Notes: a model not told the origin generated them from the sequence alone. A DNA stretch of 64,000 bases from Erysipelotrichales bacterium (GCA_910575705.1 CAJTFG010000001.1:807217-871216), one strand, 5' to 3'. Shown: positions 1 to 9,714, counted from the stretch's first letter. Numbers and translations are program-made.

Positions 1-1000
1 TTTGCCATTTATCGATAGCGAGTATGCTTTGTTATGCTCCGTATTGTTTACCGCTGTCTTTTTTGGCATTACCTATTTTCTCAGTAGCAATCCTAAAAAG
101 ATCGTGGATATTGTCGGGAAGATGTTGACCCCGATCTTATTGATCAGTATCGGCGCAATCTTTGTGGCTTCCTTATTGCATGTGAACAGCGGTGCTGATA
201 TGGGATATGGAATCATGCAGGTTCCAAATGGAGAATATGCAAGCATTCCGTTTTTTAAGGGAATGATCGAGGGGTATAACGCGTTGGATGGCCCTGCCGG
301 TTTGGCATTTGCGATCATCGTTATTAGCGCTATTCAAAATTATGGTGTTACGGAGAAAAAGCAGATAGCAAAATATACTGTTCTATGCGGTCTGGGATCT
401 GCTTTTCTGTTATCCATCGTTTATTTTGCTTTGACATATACCGGAGCGATCACGGGGATGAGTTCCTTCAGCAACGGCGGTGCATTGCTCAGTGCGGTTG
501 CGAATCTTCTTTTCGGCAATGCCGGTGCCGTCATTCTCGGTATAGCGGTATTGCTGGCATGTCTGACGACTTCCATCGGACTTACAACATCGTTCGCAGA
601 TTATTTCTCTGAAGAATATCCGCATATATCTTATAAAAAGATTGCCGGTGGTGTATGTCTGTTTAGTTTTTTGATCGCTAATATAGGTTTGAATCAGCTT
701 ATAGCTGTATCACTTCCTGTATTGATCATGATATATCCTGTTTCGGTGGTTTTATTGGTGCTCTCCTTTTTCCGTGAGAAGATCGGCGGGTGCAAAATGG
801 TATATATTCTCGGTATGTTGTTTACCCTCGCGGTTTCTTTTATGGATGGTTTGGCGAATGCCGGAATCTCATTAGGGGCACTGAGCGGATGGACGGCATA
901 TTTGCCATTTCAAAATCTCGGGCTTGGGTGGGTCTTGCCGGCTGTGTTAGGAAGTCTAATCGGCTTTTTGCCTTTTTTGAATAAGAAAGTAGCTGAATAG
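1..1000 (+). CDS. brnQ: Branched-chain amino acid carrier BrnQ, 3' part
   Basis: The last 332 residues of a multi-pass membrane protein of the LIVCS family, which imports leucine, isoleucine and valine with sodium or protons. At least eight long hydrophobic stretches are visible, with family-like segments NPKKIVDIVGKMLTPILL near the start and SIGLTTSFADYF at about residue 190. Full-length members are roughly 430-450 residues, so about 100 N-terminal residues lie outside the window; the TTG at base 2 is an internal codon, not the start. No terminator-like hairpin immediately follows the stop. Family assignment is firm; substrate is by family. Confidence 0.9.
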   Translation, partial: LPFIDSEYALLCSVLFTAVFFGITYFLSSNPKKIVDIVGKMLTPILLISIGAIFVASLLHVNSGADMGYGIMQVPNGEYASIPFFKGMIEGYNALDGPAGLAFAIIVISAIQNYGVTEKKQIAKYTVLCGLGSAFLLSIVYFALTYTGAITGMSSFSNGGALLSAVANLLFGNAGAVILGIAVLLACLTTSIGLTTSFADYFSEEYPHISYKKIAGGVCLFSFLIANIGLNQLIAVSLPVLIMIYPVSVVLLVLSFFREKIGGCKMVYILGMLFTLAVSFMDGLANAGISLGALSGWTAYLPFQNLGLGWVLPAVLGSLIGFLPFLNKKVAE

Positions 1001-1044
1001 ATCGTTATTAGATCGAAATCTTATATTTGTTTCGAATAAGAATG

Positions 1045-1072
1045 TTGAAAATATAGAGGAAGAGGATATAAT
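1045..1072 (+). promoter_or_regulatory. Promoter of a short antisense RNA
   Basis: TTGAAA at 1045-1050 and TATAAT at 1067-1072 are separated by 16 bases, close to the sigma-A consensus. No open reading frame follows, but a terminator-like hairpin begins 34 bases after the -10 box, so the expected product is a very short untranslated RNA. Confidence 0.7.
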
Positions 1073-1078
1073 ATAAGT

Positions 1079-1136
1079 ATCTGAGTGAACAGGTGGAGAC
1101 ATCTGAAAAGGGACAAGTGCTAGCTTGCCCCTTTTA
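1079..1136 (+). ncRNA. Candidate antisense antitoxin RNA (RNAII-like)
   Basis: A predicted transcript of about 57 nt from the promoter at 1045-1072 to the hairpin at 1106-1135. Its 5' end carries CTGAG and CAGGT (1081-1085 and 1090-1094); the same two blocks in the same order recur on this strand at 1277-1281 and 1289-1293, opposite the start of the leader peptide of the convergent toxin mRNA. The RNA could therefore pair with the toxin mRNA at the tail and at the 5' leader, as RNAII does with RNAI in the Fst/par locus of plasmid pAD1. Size and layout match that family; expression is inferred. Confidence 0.55.
1106..1135. terminator. Bidirectional terminator hairpin between convergent RNAs
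   Basis: AAAAGGGACAAG (1106-1117) pairs with CTTGCCCCTTTT (1124-1135) with one mismatch around a 6-base loop. It has A and T tails on both sides and can end the short plus-strand RNA and the minus-strand toxin mRNA. Confidence 0.7.
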
Positions 1137-1200
1137 AAATGGGAGGCTCTGAGTGAAAGGCTCAAGAGTAAGACGGTTGGGCTCTCATAGATCGGTTATA

Positions 1201-1263
1201 TTACCGCCTTAATAAAGCGGCGGTAATCACAAGGATCAGATAGAGTATGATCAAGTACTCCAT
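1201..1263 (-). CDS. Small hydrophobic peptide, candidate type I toxin (20 aa)
   Basis: A 20-residue peptide beginning MEYLIILYLILVI and ending ALLRR: one hydrophobic helix with a positive C-terminus, the usual form of membrane-acting type I toxins (Fst, Ldr, TxpA classes). The ribosome site AAGGAAGG lies 4 bases before the ATG. The start codon sits inside the last codons of an upstream leader frame (1251-1298), so translation may be coupled, as for hok and mok. The stop codon lies in the left arm of an inverted repeat (1200-1208 with 1219-1227). A short antisense RNA converges from the other side. I recognise the architecture, not the exact sequence family; toxicity is inferred. Confidence 0.55.
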   Translation of the reverse strand: MEYLIILYLILVITAALLRR

Positions 1264-1298
1264 ATTGCCTTCCTTTCTGAGCGCCTTTCAGGTCTCAT
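1251..1298 (-). CDS. Leader peptide overlapping the toxin start (15 aa)
   Basis: ATG at 1298 follows a strong GAGGAGG site and opens a 15-codon arginine-rich frame (MRPERRSERKAIWST) that ends at TGA 1251-1253. It covers the toxin start codon in another frame. Its start region carries ACCTG and CTCAG, complementary to blocks at the 5' end of the convergent short RNA. Probable role: translational coupling of the toxin, with antisense pairing blocking the leader start. The -10 of this transcript may be TATAAA (minus strand, 1355-1360); no good -35 was seen. Confidence 0.5.
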   Translation of the reverse strand: MRPERRSERKAIWST

Positions 1299-1475
1299 AA
1301 AGTTACCTCCTCGACAATCTCTTACACATCGATCGTTGAATTTCCTAAAAGTTGTTTATAAATTTATTAAGACGATGTTCCGGATGCGAAAAAGAGGAAA
1401 AATGATGCAGGGAAAAATAAATGAAAGCGATTTTGCGTTTTTATTTCTGTATGTTCAAAAAAATATAAAAAAGCG

Positions 1476-1504
1476 TTGACAAGCTATCTGCAATCGATTA
1501 TTAT
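1476..1504 (+). promoter_or_regulatory. Promoter of the str operon
   Basis: A perfect TTGACA (1476-1481), a 17-base spacer and TATTAT (1499-1504), about 107 bases before rpsL. No other gene lies in between. Confidence 0.85.
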
Positions 1505-1528
1505 GTATAAGCAAGTGTATTTTTATGT

Positions 1529-1553
1529 GTTCCCGTTTAAGGGAACTTTATTT
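1529..1553 (+). promoter_or_regulatory. Hairpin in the rpsL leader, possible attenuator
   Basis: GTTCCC (1529-1534) and GGGAAC (1541-1546) form a stem followed by a T-rich run to 1553, a weak terminator in the 5' leader. A second inverted repeat (ACACAC with TGTGTG, about 1567-1582) follows just before the ribosome site. The regulatory role is inferred. Confidence 0.4.
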
Positions 1554-1611
1554 ACACTGAATTATGACACACCCGGAAATGTGTGTTAAGAAACATTGAA
1601 AGGAGGATATT

Positions 1612-2031
1612 ATGCCAACAATTAATCAGTTAATTCGCAAAGGTCGTGAACAAAGCGTGAATATGTCTAAGTCACCTGCTTTGAATAGAGGATATAACTC
1701 CATTAAAAAGCGTCCTACGAACTTGAGCGCACCGCAGAAGCGTGGTGTTTGTACTCGTGTCGGTACGATGACGCCGAAGAAACCAAATTCAGCACTTCGT
1801 AAATATGCCCGTGTACGTTTGAGCAACGGAATGGAGGTTACTGCCTATATTCCTGGTATTGGTCATAACTTGCAGGAGCACAGTGTGGTTATGATTCGTG
1901 GAGGACGTGTAAAAGACCTTCCAGGTGTTCGTTATCACATTATTCGCGGCACGCTGGATTGCTCTGGTGTTGCGAACCGCGGACAGAGCCGTTCTTTGTA
2001 TGGAGCTAAAAAACCGAAGGATAAGAAATAA
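1612..2031 (+). CDS. rpsL: 30S ribosomal protein S12
   Basis: A 139-residue S12, close to the usual 137. The decoding-centre segment [11 protein letters not shown] and the loop containing [10 protein letters not shown] are intact; these touch codon-anticodon pairs in the A site. ATG at 1612 follows AAAGGAGG. First gene of the str operon, 26 bases before rpsG. The lysine in TPKKPNS is the site of classic streptomycin-resistance changes and is the ordinary lysine here. Confidence 0.97.
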   Translation: MPTINQLIRKGREQSVNMSKSPALNRGYNSIKKRPTNLSAPQKRGVCTRVGTMTPKKPNSALRKYARVRLSNGMEVTAYIPGIGHNLQEHSVVMIRGGRVKDLPGVRYHIIRGTLDCSGVANRGQSRSLYGAKKPKDKK

Positions 2032-2042
2032 ATCAATTGTGA

Positions 2043-2528
<486 letters not shown>

Positions 2529-2539
2529 GAGGAGCCTTT

Positions 2540-4618
2540 ATGCCACGTCAATATTCATTAGAAAATACACGTAATATCGGTATCATGGCGCATATTGATG
2601 CCGGTAAGACAACAACAACGGAACGTATCCTGTATTATACGGGAGTCAACCATAAGATCGGTGAAACACATGATGGTGCTTCTACCATGGACTGGATGGC
2701 TCAGGAACAGGAACGTGGAATTACGATCACATCCGCTGCAACAACAGCGGCATGGAAAGGAAACCGCATCAATATTATCGATACTCCGGGTCACGTTGAT
2801 TTTACCGTTGAGGTAGAACGTTCCCTGCGTGTGCTTGATGGTGCAGTTACCGTATTGGATGCGAAAGCGGGTGTAGAACCGCAGACAGAAACCGTATGGC
2901 GTCAGGCTACTACATATGGAGTGCCTCGTATCGTGTTCTGTAATAAAATGGATGCTACTGGGGCAGACTTCTTGATGTCATGCAAGACGATTACTGATCG
3001 TCTTGGCGCAAAATCCTGTCCGATTCAGTTGCCGATCGGTGCAGAATCTACGTTTACAGGGATCGTCGACATCATCGAACGCAAAGCAGAAATTTATACG
3101 AATGATTTAGGTACGGATATTAAAGAAGAACCAGTTCCAGAAGATCTGAAAGATCTTTGTGAAGAATATCGTTCAAAATTGATTGAATACCTTGCAGACT
3201 ATGATGAAGATATGATGATGATGGTCTTGGAAGGAGAAGAACCGAGCATTGAGGATATTAAGCGCGTATTGCGTGTTGCGGTATGTGCAGGTGATTTCTT
3301 CCCGGTATTGTGCGGTTCTGCTTATAAGAACAAGGGTGTTCAGATGGTTTTGGATGCTGTTGTCGATTATCTTCCTAGTCCATTGGATGTACCGGCTATC
3401 AAAGGTACGGATGAAGATGGAAACGAAGTAGAGCGTAAGTCTGATGACAGCGAACCGTTCTCAGCGTTGGCGTTTAAAATTGCGACGGATCCGTTTGTAG
3501 GAAAACTTGCTTATTTCCGCGTGTACTCCGGTACTGCAAAAGCAGGAAGCTATGTATTAAACTCTACAAAAGGAAAGCGTGAACGTTTTGGACGTATCGT
3601 ACAGATGCACGCCAATTCACGTAAGGAGATCGATGAGGTATATGCCGGTGATATCGCTGCTGCCGTAGGTTTGAAAGATACGACGACAGGGGATACGCTG
3701 TGTGCGGAAAACTCTCATGTTATATTGGAATCCATGGTATTCCCGGAACCGGTTATCCGTATGTCTTTGGAACCGAAGACGAAGGCTGACCAGGATAAGA
3801 TGGGACTCGCATTGGCAAAACTGGCTGAAGAGGATCCTACGTTCAAGACATATACGGATGCCGAGACAGGACAGACGATCATTGCCGGTGTTGGGGAACT
3901 TCATCTGGATATCATCGTTGACCGTCTGCGCAGAGAATTTAAAGTAGAAGCGAATGTCGGACAGCCGCAGGTAGCTTATCGTGAGACGATTCGTCAGTCT
4001 GCGGAATGTGAAGGAAAATACATCAAGCAGTCTGGTGGACGCGGACAGTATGGACATGTATGGATTCGCTTTGAACCTCAGGAAGAGGGAAAAGGCTTTG
4101 AATTCGTAGATGCTACCGTTGGTGGAAGCGTTCCTCGCGAATACATCAAGCCGACAGAGGAAGGCTTGGAAGATGCATTGGAAAGAGGTATGGTTGCCGG
4201 CTATCCGGTAATTGATATCAAAGCAACGCTGTTTGATGGATCTTACCATGATGTCGACTCTAGTGAAATGGCATATAAGATCGCCGCTTCTATGGCATTG
4301 AAGGAAGCCGGAAAGAAATGTAAGCCGGTAATTCTGGAACCGATCATGGAAGTAGAAGTAACTGCACCTAATGAATATTTAGGTTCTGTTATGGGTGACG
4401 TAAGTTCACGAAGAGGTTCTATTACCGATCAGGAAGAACGTGGCAATGCGATTATCGTAAAAGCGATGATTCCGTTGTCAGAGATGTTCGGATACGTTAC
4501 GGATCTTCGTTCCTTTACTCAGGGACGCGGTAATTATTCTATGAAATTTGACCACTATTCCGAAGTTCCGAAGAGCATCGCTGAGAAAATTATTAAAAAC
4601 AACAGTTCTGAGAATTAA
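2540..4618 (+). CDS. fusA: Elongation factor G
   Basis: A 692-residue EF-G, the GTPase that drives translocation. G1 is [13 protein letters not shown] (residues 17-29), G2 RGITI, G3 DTPGHVDF, G4 NKMD; domains II to V follow, with [11 protein letters not shown] in domain IV/V. ATG at 2540 follows AGGAGG in the tail of rpsG. A 67-base gap with its own possible promoter separates it from tuf. Confidence 0.97.
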   Translation: MPRQYSLENTRNIGIMAHIDAGKTTTTERILYYTGVNHKIGETHDGASTMDWMAQEQERGITITSAATTAAWKGNRINIIDTPGHVDFTVEVERSLRVLDGAVTVLDAKAGVEPQTETVWRQATTYGVPRIVFCNKMDATGADFLMSCKTITDRLGAKSCPIQLPIGAESTFTGIVDIIERKAEIYTNDLGTDIKEEPVPEDLKDLCEEYRSKLIEYLADYDEDMMMMVLEGEEPSIEDIKRVLRVAVCAGDFFPVLCGSAYKNKGVQMVLDAVVDYLPSPLDVPAIKGTDEDGNEVERKSDDSEPFSALAFKIATDPFVGKLAYFRVYSGTAKAGSYVLNSTKGKRERFGRIVQMHANSRKEIDEVYAGDIAAAVGLKDTTTGDTLCAENSHVILESMVFPEPVIRMSLEPKTKADQDKMGLALAKLAEEDPTFKTYTDAETGQTIIAGVGELHLDIIVDRLRREFKVEANVGQPQVAYRETIRQSAECEGKYIKQSGGRGQYGHVWIRFEPQEEGKGFEFVDATVGGSVPREYIKPTEEGLEDALERGMVAGYPVIDIKATLFDGSYHDVDSSEMAYKIAASMALKEAGKKCKPVILEPIMEVEVTAPNEYLGSVMGDVSSRRGSITDQEERGNAIIVKAMIPLSEMFGYVTDLRSFTQGRGNYSMKFDHYSEVPKSIAEKIIKNNSSEN

Positions 4619-4638
4619 TTGTTGCTTTTATAAAATGT

Positions 4639-4667
4639 TTGAATTAGAATATATTTGACACTTATAA
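4639..4667 (+). promoter_or_regulatory. Possible internal promoter for tuf
   Basis: TTGAAT (4639-4644), 17 bases, TTATAA (4662-4667) in the fusA-tuf gap. Extra tuf transcription from a private promoter is common in bacteria; the -10 box is only fair. Confidence 0.4.
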
Positions 4668-4685
4668 ACCAGGAGGAAATTTAAA

Positions 4686-5870
4686 ATGGCTAAAGAAAAA
4701 TTTGACAGATCCAAAACCCATGTCAATATTGGTACTATTGGGCATGTTGACCATGGTAAAACAACATTAACGGCTGCCATTACGAACGTATTGGCAAAAG
4801 ATGGTATGGCACAGGCACAGGCTTATGACCAGATCGATGGTGCTCCGGAAGAAAAAGAACGTGGAATTACCATCAATACCGCTCACGTAGAATATCAGAC
4901 AGCTGGACGTCACTATGCACATGTGGACTGCCCGGGTCATGCTGACTACGTTAAGAACATGATCACTGGTGCTGCACAGATGGATGGTGCGATTCTGGTT
5001 GTTGCTGCATCTGATGGTCCTATGCCTCAGACTCGTGAGCACATCTTGCTTGCTCGTCAGGTAGGCGTACCTTACATCGTTGTATTCTTGAACAAGTGCG
5101 ATATGGTTGATGATGAAGAATTGATTGACCTTGTAGAGATGGAAGTTCGCGAACTGTTGAACGAGTATGAATTTGACGGAGACAACACTCCTATCATCCG
5201 CGGTTCTGCATTGAAGGCTCTGGAAGGAGACGATAAATACGTTTCTGCTATCCATGAATTGATGGATGCTGTAGATGCTTACATTCCGGATCCTCAGCGT
5301 GAAACAGATAAGCCGTTCTTGATGTCTGTAGAGGACGTTATGACGATCACAGGTCGTGGTACTGTTGCTACAGGACGTGTTGAACGTGGTATCTTGAATT
5401 TGGGTGAAGAAGTAGAGATCGTCGGTATTCACGAAACTCGTAAGACTGTTGTAACAGGAATCGAAATGTTCCGTAAGCAGTTGGACTTCGCACAGGCTGG
5501 TGACAACATCGGTGCTCTGCTGCGTGGTATTAACCGTGATGAGATTCAGCGTGGACAGGTTCTGGCAAAAGTCGGAAGTGTTCATCCTCATACGACATTC
5601 AAGGCTCAGGTATACGTATTGAGCAAAGAAGAAGGTGGACGTCATACGCCATTCGTATCTAACTATCGTCCTCAGTTCTACTTCCGTACAACGGACGTAA
5701 CTGGTGTTATCACATTACCAGAAGGAACGGAAATGGTTATGCCTGGCGATAACGTAGAAATGACGGTTGAATTGATTGCGCCGATCGCTATCGAAAACGG
5801 AACGAAGTTCTCCATTCGTGAGGGTGGACGTACTGTAGGTGCCGGAAACGTTACAGAAATCATTAAATAA
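4686..5870 (+). CDS. tuf: Elongation factor Tu
   Basis: A 394-residue EF-Tu that carries aminoacyl-tRNA to the ribosome as a GTP complex. The motifs GHVDHGKTT (residues 19-27), [13 protein letters not shown] and NKCD are intact, and the protein ends in the usual [10 protein letters not shown]. The start follows AGGAGG. It closes the str operon and is followed at once by a strong terminator. Only one tuf is seen in this window. Confidence 0.98.
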   Translation: MAKEKFDRSKTHVNIGTIGHVDHGKTTLTAAITNVLAKDGMAQAQAYDQIDGAPEEKERGITINTAHVEYQTAGRHYAHVDCPGHADYVKNMITGAAQMDGAILVVAASDGPMPQTREHILLARQVGVPYIVVFLNKCDMVDDEELIDLVEMEVRELLNEYEFDGDNTPIIRGSALKALEGDDKYVSAIHELMDAVDAYIPDPQRETDKPFLMSVEDVMTITGRGTVATGRVERGILNLGEEVEIVGIHETRKTVVTGIEMFRKQLDFAQAGDNIGALLRGINRDEIQRGQVLAKVGSVHPHTTFKAQVYVLSKEEGGRHTPFVSNYRPQFYFRTTDVTGVITLPEGTEMVMPGDNVEMTVELIAPIAIENGTKFSIREGGRTVGAGNVTEIIK

Positions 5871-5873
5871 TAA

Positions 5874-5900
5874 AAAAAGTGCTTCGGCACTTTTTCTTTT
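5874..5900 (+). terminator. Terminator of the str operon
   Basis: AAAAAGTGC (5874-5882), TTCG tetraloop, GCACTTTTT (5887-5895), then more T. Confidence 0.9.
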
Positions 5901-5949
5901 TATTATCGATACTTTATAAAAAAGTATGGAAATCAGAAAAAACATGCGG

Positions 5950-5955
5950 TATAAT
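5950..5955 (+). promoter_or_regulatory. -10 box of the thiT transcript
   Basis: TATAAT at 5950-5955, about 10 bases ahead of the riboswitch. The -35 region near 5927-5932 is poor (TGGAAA). Confidence 0.55.
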
Positions 5956-5964
5956 AATATCGTC

Positions 5965-6050
5965 AAGACAGGGGCGCCCTATGGCTGAGATATGTGCGCT
6001 GCACATGGTCCCTTATGACCTGATCTAGTTAATGCTAGCGTAGGGAGTCT
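5965..6050 (+). promoter_or_regulatory. TPP (thiamine) riboswitch
   Basis: Core elements occur in order: GGGGCGCC, CTGAGA, CCCTTATGACCTGATCTAG, TTAATGCTAGCGTAGGGA. This is the THI-box aptamer that binds thiamine pyrophosphate. It lies between tuf and thiT and should lower thiT expression when TPP is plentiful. Confidence 0.95.
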
Positions 6051-6079
6051 AATCTAATTTGATTTTGGATTGCTTTGCT

Positions 6080-6102
6080 ACGCCTCACGGAGGTGTTTTT
6101 TT
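6080..6102 (+). terminator. Riboswitch expression platform: terminator that contains the thiT ribosome site
   Basis: ACGCCTC (6080-6086) pairs with GAGGTGT (6090-6096) and is followed by six T that run straight into the thiT ATG. The 3' arm is itself the Shine-Dalgarno sequence (GGAGGTG), so the same hairpin could stop transcription and hide the ribosome site. Confidence 0.75.
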
Positions 6103-6609
6103 ATGAAGATCAAAACAAAGGATTTAGTTTACATGGCATTTTATGCCGCATTGTTTATGGTGTTGGATTATCTTACGAACATGCTTGGGTTTTTGCAGAT
6201 GCCCAAGGGCGGTTCCGTCGGCTTGAGTACGATTGCGCTGTTGGCGTGCAGTTACCATCTGGGATGGAAGAAAGGCGTATTGGTAGGAATCGTTTCGGTC
6301 ATGATCCAATTTGTTACCGGTCCGATGTATATTCCGGACATGCTCGGATTCTGCATGGATTACCTCATTGCGTTTTCCGTGTATGGGCTGGCAAGCCTGT
6401 TTCCGAATTACGGATACGTTTACTTCGGTGTACTGGTTACCAACGGTATTCGTTTCTTATCTCATACGATCGGCGGAATCATCGTATGGGAGGTTGATCC
6501 ATGGGGATCTGTCGTATACAATGCACCATATATGGCGGCTACTTGTGTATTAGGACTTGTATTGATGCCGTTTATCAATGAACGAGTCATTAAAAAATTA
6601 AAGGATTGA
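6103..6609 (+). CDS. thiT: Thiamine ECF transporter S component ThiT
   Basis: A 168-residue membrane protein with six hydrophobic segments, matching ThiT (YuaJ), the high-affinity thiamine-binding subunit of an energy-coupling-factor transporter. The MPKGGSVGLSTIALLACSY stretch and the tryptophans in the last third are typical. It needs EcfA1, EcfA2 and EcfT, encoded at 24.3-26.7 kb. The ATG at 6103 is chosen because GGAGGTG lies 7 bases before it; an in-frame TTG at 6070 would lie inside the terminator stem. Control by the TPP riboswitch fits the role. Confidence 0.93.
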   Translation: MKIKTKDLVYMAFYAALFMVLDYLTNMLGFLQMPKGGSVGLSTIALLACSYHLGWKKGVLVGIVSVMIQFVTGPMYIPDMLGFCMDYLIAFSVYGLASLFPNYGYVYFGVLVTNGIRFLSHTIGGIIVWEVDPWGSVVYNAPYMAATCVLGLVLMPFINERVIKKLKD

Positions 6610-6614
6610 TCACG

Positions 6615-6648
6615 AAAGGGAATGTAGCTAGATCGCATTCCTTTTTTT
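6615..6648 (+). terminator. Terminator after thiT
   Basis: GGAATG near 6619-6624 pairs with CATTCC at 6636-6641, followed by seven T. Confidence 0.8.
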
Positions 6649-6726
6649 AGTTTGTTGTATTTTTTGACAGGAAAGAAGGGCTGTTGAGAGGCTTTGAAAA
6701 AAATATGAAAAAGTATAAAAAAGCTA

Positions 6727-6756
6727 TTGATTTATAGGGTTTCATAATGATATAAT
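6727..6756 (+). promoter_or_regulatory. Promoter of the S10-spc-alpha operon
   Basis: TTGATT (6727-6732), 18 bases, TATAAT (6751-6756). No other good promoter precedes the next 14 kb of same-strand genes. Confidence 0.8.
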
Positions 6757-6762
6757 GCTTTC

Positions 6763-6882
6763 GTGACTGCGAGGACGTGCGAGGTTGCTGACACACCGAA
6801 AGACGTTGTCATGAGATGGCGTGTCAGGGAATTTGCATCGAGCAAGTCTATAATTCGATATAGACGAAAGGAGAAAAAATTC
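6763..6882 (+). promoter_or_regulatory. Structured S10-operon leader
   Basis: A 120-base untranslated leader. TGACACACC (6789-6797) pairs with GGCGTGTCA (6818-6826) with one mismatch, enclosing GACGTTGTC. The phrase GAGGTTGCTGACACACC resembles leaders in front of rpsJ in other Firmicutes. Such leaders are thought to mediate feedback by a ribosomal protein (L4 in enterics); the ligand here is not shown by sequence. Confidence 0.55.
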
Positions 6883-7194
6883 ATGGCAAAAAATAGCGTA
6901 AGAATTCGCTTAAAGGCTTATGAGCACAGAATCTTGGATGCATCTGCTGAAAAGATCGTGCAGGCTGCGCAAGCTCACGGCGCAAAGAAAATTGTTGGAC
7001 CGGTACCTCTTCCAACTGAAAAGCAGGTAGTGACGATCCTGCGTGCGGTACACAAATATAAAGATTCTCGTGAACAGTTCGAGATGAGAACACACAAACG
7101 TTTGATTGAGATTGTTGGACCTACGGCAGAGACGATTGATTCTTTGAGCCGATTGGAATTGCCGAGCGGTGTCGACATCGAGATCAAGCTGTAG
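6883..7194 (+). CDS. rpsJ: 30S ribosomal protein S10
   Basis: A 103-residue S10 starting [22 protein letters not shown] at 6883 follows GAAAGGAG; in-frame codons upstream lie in the leader RNA and are not part of the protein. Contains [17 protein letters not shown]. In addition to its 30S role, S10 (NusE) partners NusB in antitermination. First gene of the long ribosomal operon, 11 bases before rplC. Confidence 0.96.
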   Translation: MAKNSVRIRLKAYEHRILDASAEKIVQAAQAHGAKKIVGPVPLPTEKQVVTILRAVHKYKDSREQFEMRTHKRLIEIVGPTAETIDSLSRLELPSGVDIEIKL

Positions 7195-7205
7195 GAGGTG
7201 CGACA

Positions 7206-7892
7206 ATGAAAGGAATTTTAGGACGTAAACTAGGGATGACACAAGTGTTTACGGAAGACGGAACATTGATTCCGGTTACCGTTGTAGAAGCTTGTCCAAA
7301 CGTAGTGTTACAGAAAAAAACAGTGGAAAACGATGGGTATGAAGCTACCCAGTTAGGTTTTGAAGACGTAAAGGAAAAAAGAAGCACGAAAGCAGAGATT
7401 GCACATGCGAAAAAAGCCAATGCCGCTCCGAAGCGATTCGTAAGAGAATTCCGCGGGAATGACATTACCGCTAGCTTGGGAGAAGAAGTTAAGGTAGATA
7501 TCTTTGCGGCCGGTGATATCGTAGATGTTATCGGAACGAGCAAGGGACATGGCTACAGCGGTACGATCGTCCGCAACAATGCTCATCAGGGGCCTAAGAC
7601 ACACGGTGGTTCTAAGAACATCCGTCATATCGGATCTCTGGCTACTAACGGTATCACATCCCGTCAGGGTAGGATTCTGAAAGGTACGATGATGGCCGGA
7701 CAGCATGGTGGTTTTAGAACTACGAATAAAAATCTTGAAGTTATCAAAGTTGATGTAGAAAACAACTACTTGTTGATCAAGGGAAACGTTCCTGGACCGA
7801 AACGCGGTATGGTTATGGTGCAGAACGCTAAAAGCGGACAGTCTGCGAAGACTCCTGCAACTTTGGTCGATTATACTACGGAGGAGGAATAG
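7206..7892 (+). CDS. rplC: 50S ribosomal protein L3
   Basis: A 228-residue L3, somewhat longer than the usual 205-210 through its C-terminal end. The globular part starts KGILGRKLGMTQVF; the long loop KTHGGSKNIRHIGS reaches towards the peptidyl-transferase centre, and GQHGGFRTTNKNLEV is conserved. Early assembly protein of the 50S subunit. Three bases separate it from rplD. Confidence 0.96.
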   Translation: MKGILGRKLGMTQVFTEDGTLIPVTVVEACPNVVLQKKTVENDGYEATQLGFEDVKEKRSTKAEIAHAKKANAAPKRFVREFRGNDITASLGEEVKVDIFAAGDIVDVIGTSKGHGYSGTIVRNNAHQGPKTHGGSKNIRHIGSLATNGITSRQGRILKGTMMAGQHGGFRTTNKNLEVIKVDVENNYLLIKGNVPGPKRGMVMVQNAKSGQSAKTPATLVDYTTEEE

Positions 7893-7895
7893 AAG

Positions 7896-8525
7896 ATGCC
7901 TAAGATGGTCGTATTAAACCAGCAGGGTAAAGAACTGCATGAAATTACTCTGAGCGAAGAAGTGTTTGGCATCGAGCCAAATCAGCAGTGTATCTTTGAT
8001 GCTATCGTCATGCAGAGAGCATCACTTCGCCAGGGGACACATGATACAAAAGGCCGCAGTGAAGTAAGCGGAGGCGGACGCAAGCCGTGGCGTCAGAAAG
8101 GTACCGGACGTGCCCGTCAGGGTAGTACGCGTGCTACACAGTGGAGAGGCGGAGGTACCGTATTCGGACCTACCCCACGCAGCTACAGCTATCGACTGAA
8201 TAAGAAAGTGCGTCGTTTGGCTTTGAAATCTATCTTGTCTGAAAAGGTGTTGAACAGCGATATGATCGTCGTAGACGCATTAAAGCTGGAAGCTCCGAAA
8301 ACAAAGGCATTCAATGAGATCATCGCAGCGATCCAAGCGCCGAAGAAAACATTGTTCGTCGTTTCTGCCAATGAAGATTTTGAAAATGCATTTTATTCCA
8401 TGAGAAACATCCCGAGCATGCAGATGTTGACAGCGGATGGCATCAATGTATATGACATTGCCAATGCTAATAAAGTTGTCTTTACGGAAGCCGCTGTGAA
8501 AGATGTTGAGGAGGCATTCGCATAA
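7896..8525 (+). CDS. rplD: 50S ribosomal protein L4
   Basis: A 209-residue L4. The extended loop [20 protein letters not shown], which lines the exit tunnel, is intact. In E. coli L4 also represses its own operon through the leader RNA; whether it does so here is open, but a structured leader is present before rpsJ. Its stop codon overlaps the start of rplW. Confidence 0.96.
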   Translation: MPKMVVLNQQGKELHEITLSEEVFGIEPNQQCIFDAIVMQRASLRQGTHDTKGRSEVSGGGRKPWRQKGTGRARQGSTRATQWRGGGTVFGPTPRSYSYRLNKKVRRLALKSILSEKVLNSDMIVVDALKLEAPKTKAFNEIIAAIQAPKKTLFVVSANEDFENAFYSMRNIPSMQMLTADGINVYDIANANKVVFTEAAVKDVEEAFA

Positions 8526-8824
8526 TGAACAACTACAAGGATATTATTATTCGTCCGATCATTACAGAAAAAACAATGAAATATATGGACGCGGATAACA
8601 AGGTTACCTTTGAAGTGAAGAAGGGAACGAATAAGACACAGATCCGTCAGGCAGTGGAAAACATTTTCCATGTCGACGTTGAAAAAGTTAACATTGTGAA
8701 CGTAAAACCGAAAGAAAAAAGAATGGGGAAATACGTTGGTACAACATCTGCTGTACATAAAGCAATCGTTAAGATCAAAGCCGGGCAGGATATCGATCTG
8801 TTCGGTGAAAACAGTGAGAAATAA
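8525..8824 (+). CDS. rplW: 50S ribosomal protein L23
   Basis: A 99-residue L23 that sits at the tunnel exit and docks trigger factor and SRP. Contains IIRPIITEKTMK and the loop KPKEKRMGKYVG. ATG at 8525 overlaps the last base of the rplD stop. The 56-base gap after it holds a hairpin (ACAGGAA 8825-8831 with TTCCTGT 8844-8850) with no T run, perhaps an RNA-processing or translational element. Confidence 0.95.
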   Translation: MNNYKDIIIRPIITEKTMKYMDADNKVTFEVKKGTNKTQIRQAVENIFHVDVEKVNIVNVKPKEKRMGKYVGTTSAVHKAIVKIKAGQDIDLFGENSEK

Positions 8825-8880
8825 ACAGGAAGAAACACGCTATTTCCTGTATAAACATGCGTAAGGAGGAAATGTAGGCC

Positions 8881-9714
8881 ATGCCGATTAAAAAGTATAA
8901 GCCGACCACTGCTGGTCGTCGTGGTATGACGAGCTTGACATTTGAAGAAATTACAACTGACAAGCCGGAAAAGTCATTATTAGCGCCTTTGAAAAGCAAA
9001 GGCGGACGCAATAGTAACGGACGTATTACGACCCGTCATAAAGGCGGCGGACATAAAAGATCATATCGTATCATCGACTTCAAAAGAAATAAAGACGGAG
9101 TTCCTGCTACGGTAGCTACGATCGAATACGATCCGAACCGTTCTGCCAATATTGCATTACTGCATTATGCAGATGGTGAAAAGAGATACATCATTGCTCC
9201 GAAGGGATTGACGGTAGGGACGAAGCTCGTATCTGGTGCGGGTTCTGATATTAAAGTCGGAAACTGCATGGAACTGAAAGATATGCCGGAAGGTACTGTC
9301 GTTCATAATATCGAATTGAAACCGGGAAAGGGCGGTCAGATGGCTCGCTCTGCTGGCGCATCTGCTCAGATCCTCGGTATCGAAGATAAATATGCCATCC
9401 TTCGTCTTGCTTCCGGCGAAGTTCGCAAGGTGCTTGCGAACTGTCGTGCAACGATCGGTCAGGTTGGAAACGAAGATCATAGTCTGGTAAATTTGGGTAA
9501 GGCAGGTCGTTCTCGTTGGAAGGGTATTCGTCCGACGGTCCGCGGTTCTGTTATGAACCCGAATGATCACCCTCACGGTGGTGGTGAAGGACGTACTCCG
9601 GTAGGACGTAAATCACCGATGACTCCTTGGGGTAAGAAGGCTATGGGCGTGAAGACACGCAAGAATAAGCTGGCGTCAGAAAAACTGATCGTACGCCACC
9701 GCAATGGCAAGTAG
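8881..9714 (+). CDS. rplB: 50S ribosomal protein L2
   Basis: A 277-residue L2 of normal length, needed for subunit joining and the peptidyl-transferase centre. Starts [17 protein letters not shown]; the catalytic-region phrase [21 protein letters not shown] holds the conserved histidine. AAGGAGG precedes the ATG by about 9 bases. Confidence 0.97.
   Translation: MPIKKYKPTTAGRRGMTSLTFEEITTDKPEKSLLAPLKSKGGRNSNGRITTRHKGGGHKRSYRIIDFKRNKDGVPATVATIEYDPNRSANIALLHYADGEKRYIIAPKGLTVGTKLVSGAGSDIKVGNCMELKDMPEGTVVHNIELKPGKGGQMARSAGASAQILGIEDKYAILRLASGEVRKVLANCRATIGQVGNEDHSLVNLGKAGRSRWKGIRPTVRGSVMNPNDHPHGGGEGRTPVGRKSPMTPWGKKAMGVKTRKNKLASEKLIVRHRNGK

Noticed and set aside
3617-4249. 210-codon open frame opposite fusA
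   Set aside because: Shadow frame with no ribosome site; fusA explains the sequence fully.
4767-5645. 292-codon open frame opposite tuf
   Set aside because: Antisense shadow of a strongly biased, highly conserved gene; composition serine/threonine-rich, no ribosome site or family motifs.
8825-8850. Hairpin between rplW and rplB as a terminator
   Set aside because: No T run follows, and the operon must continue.
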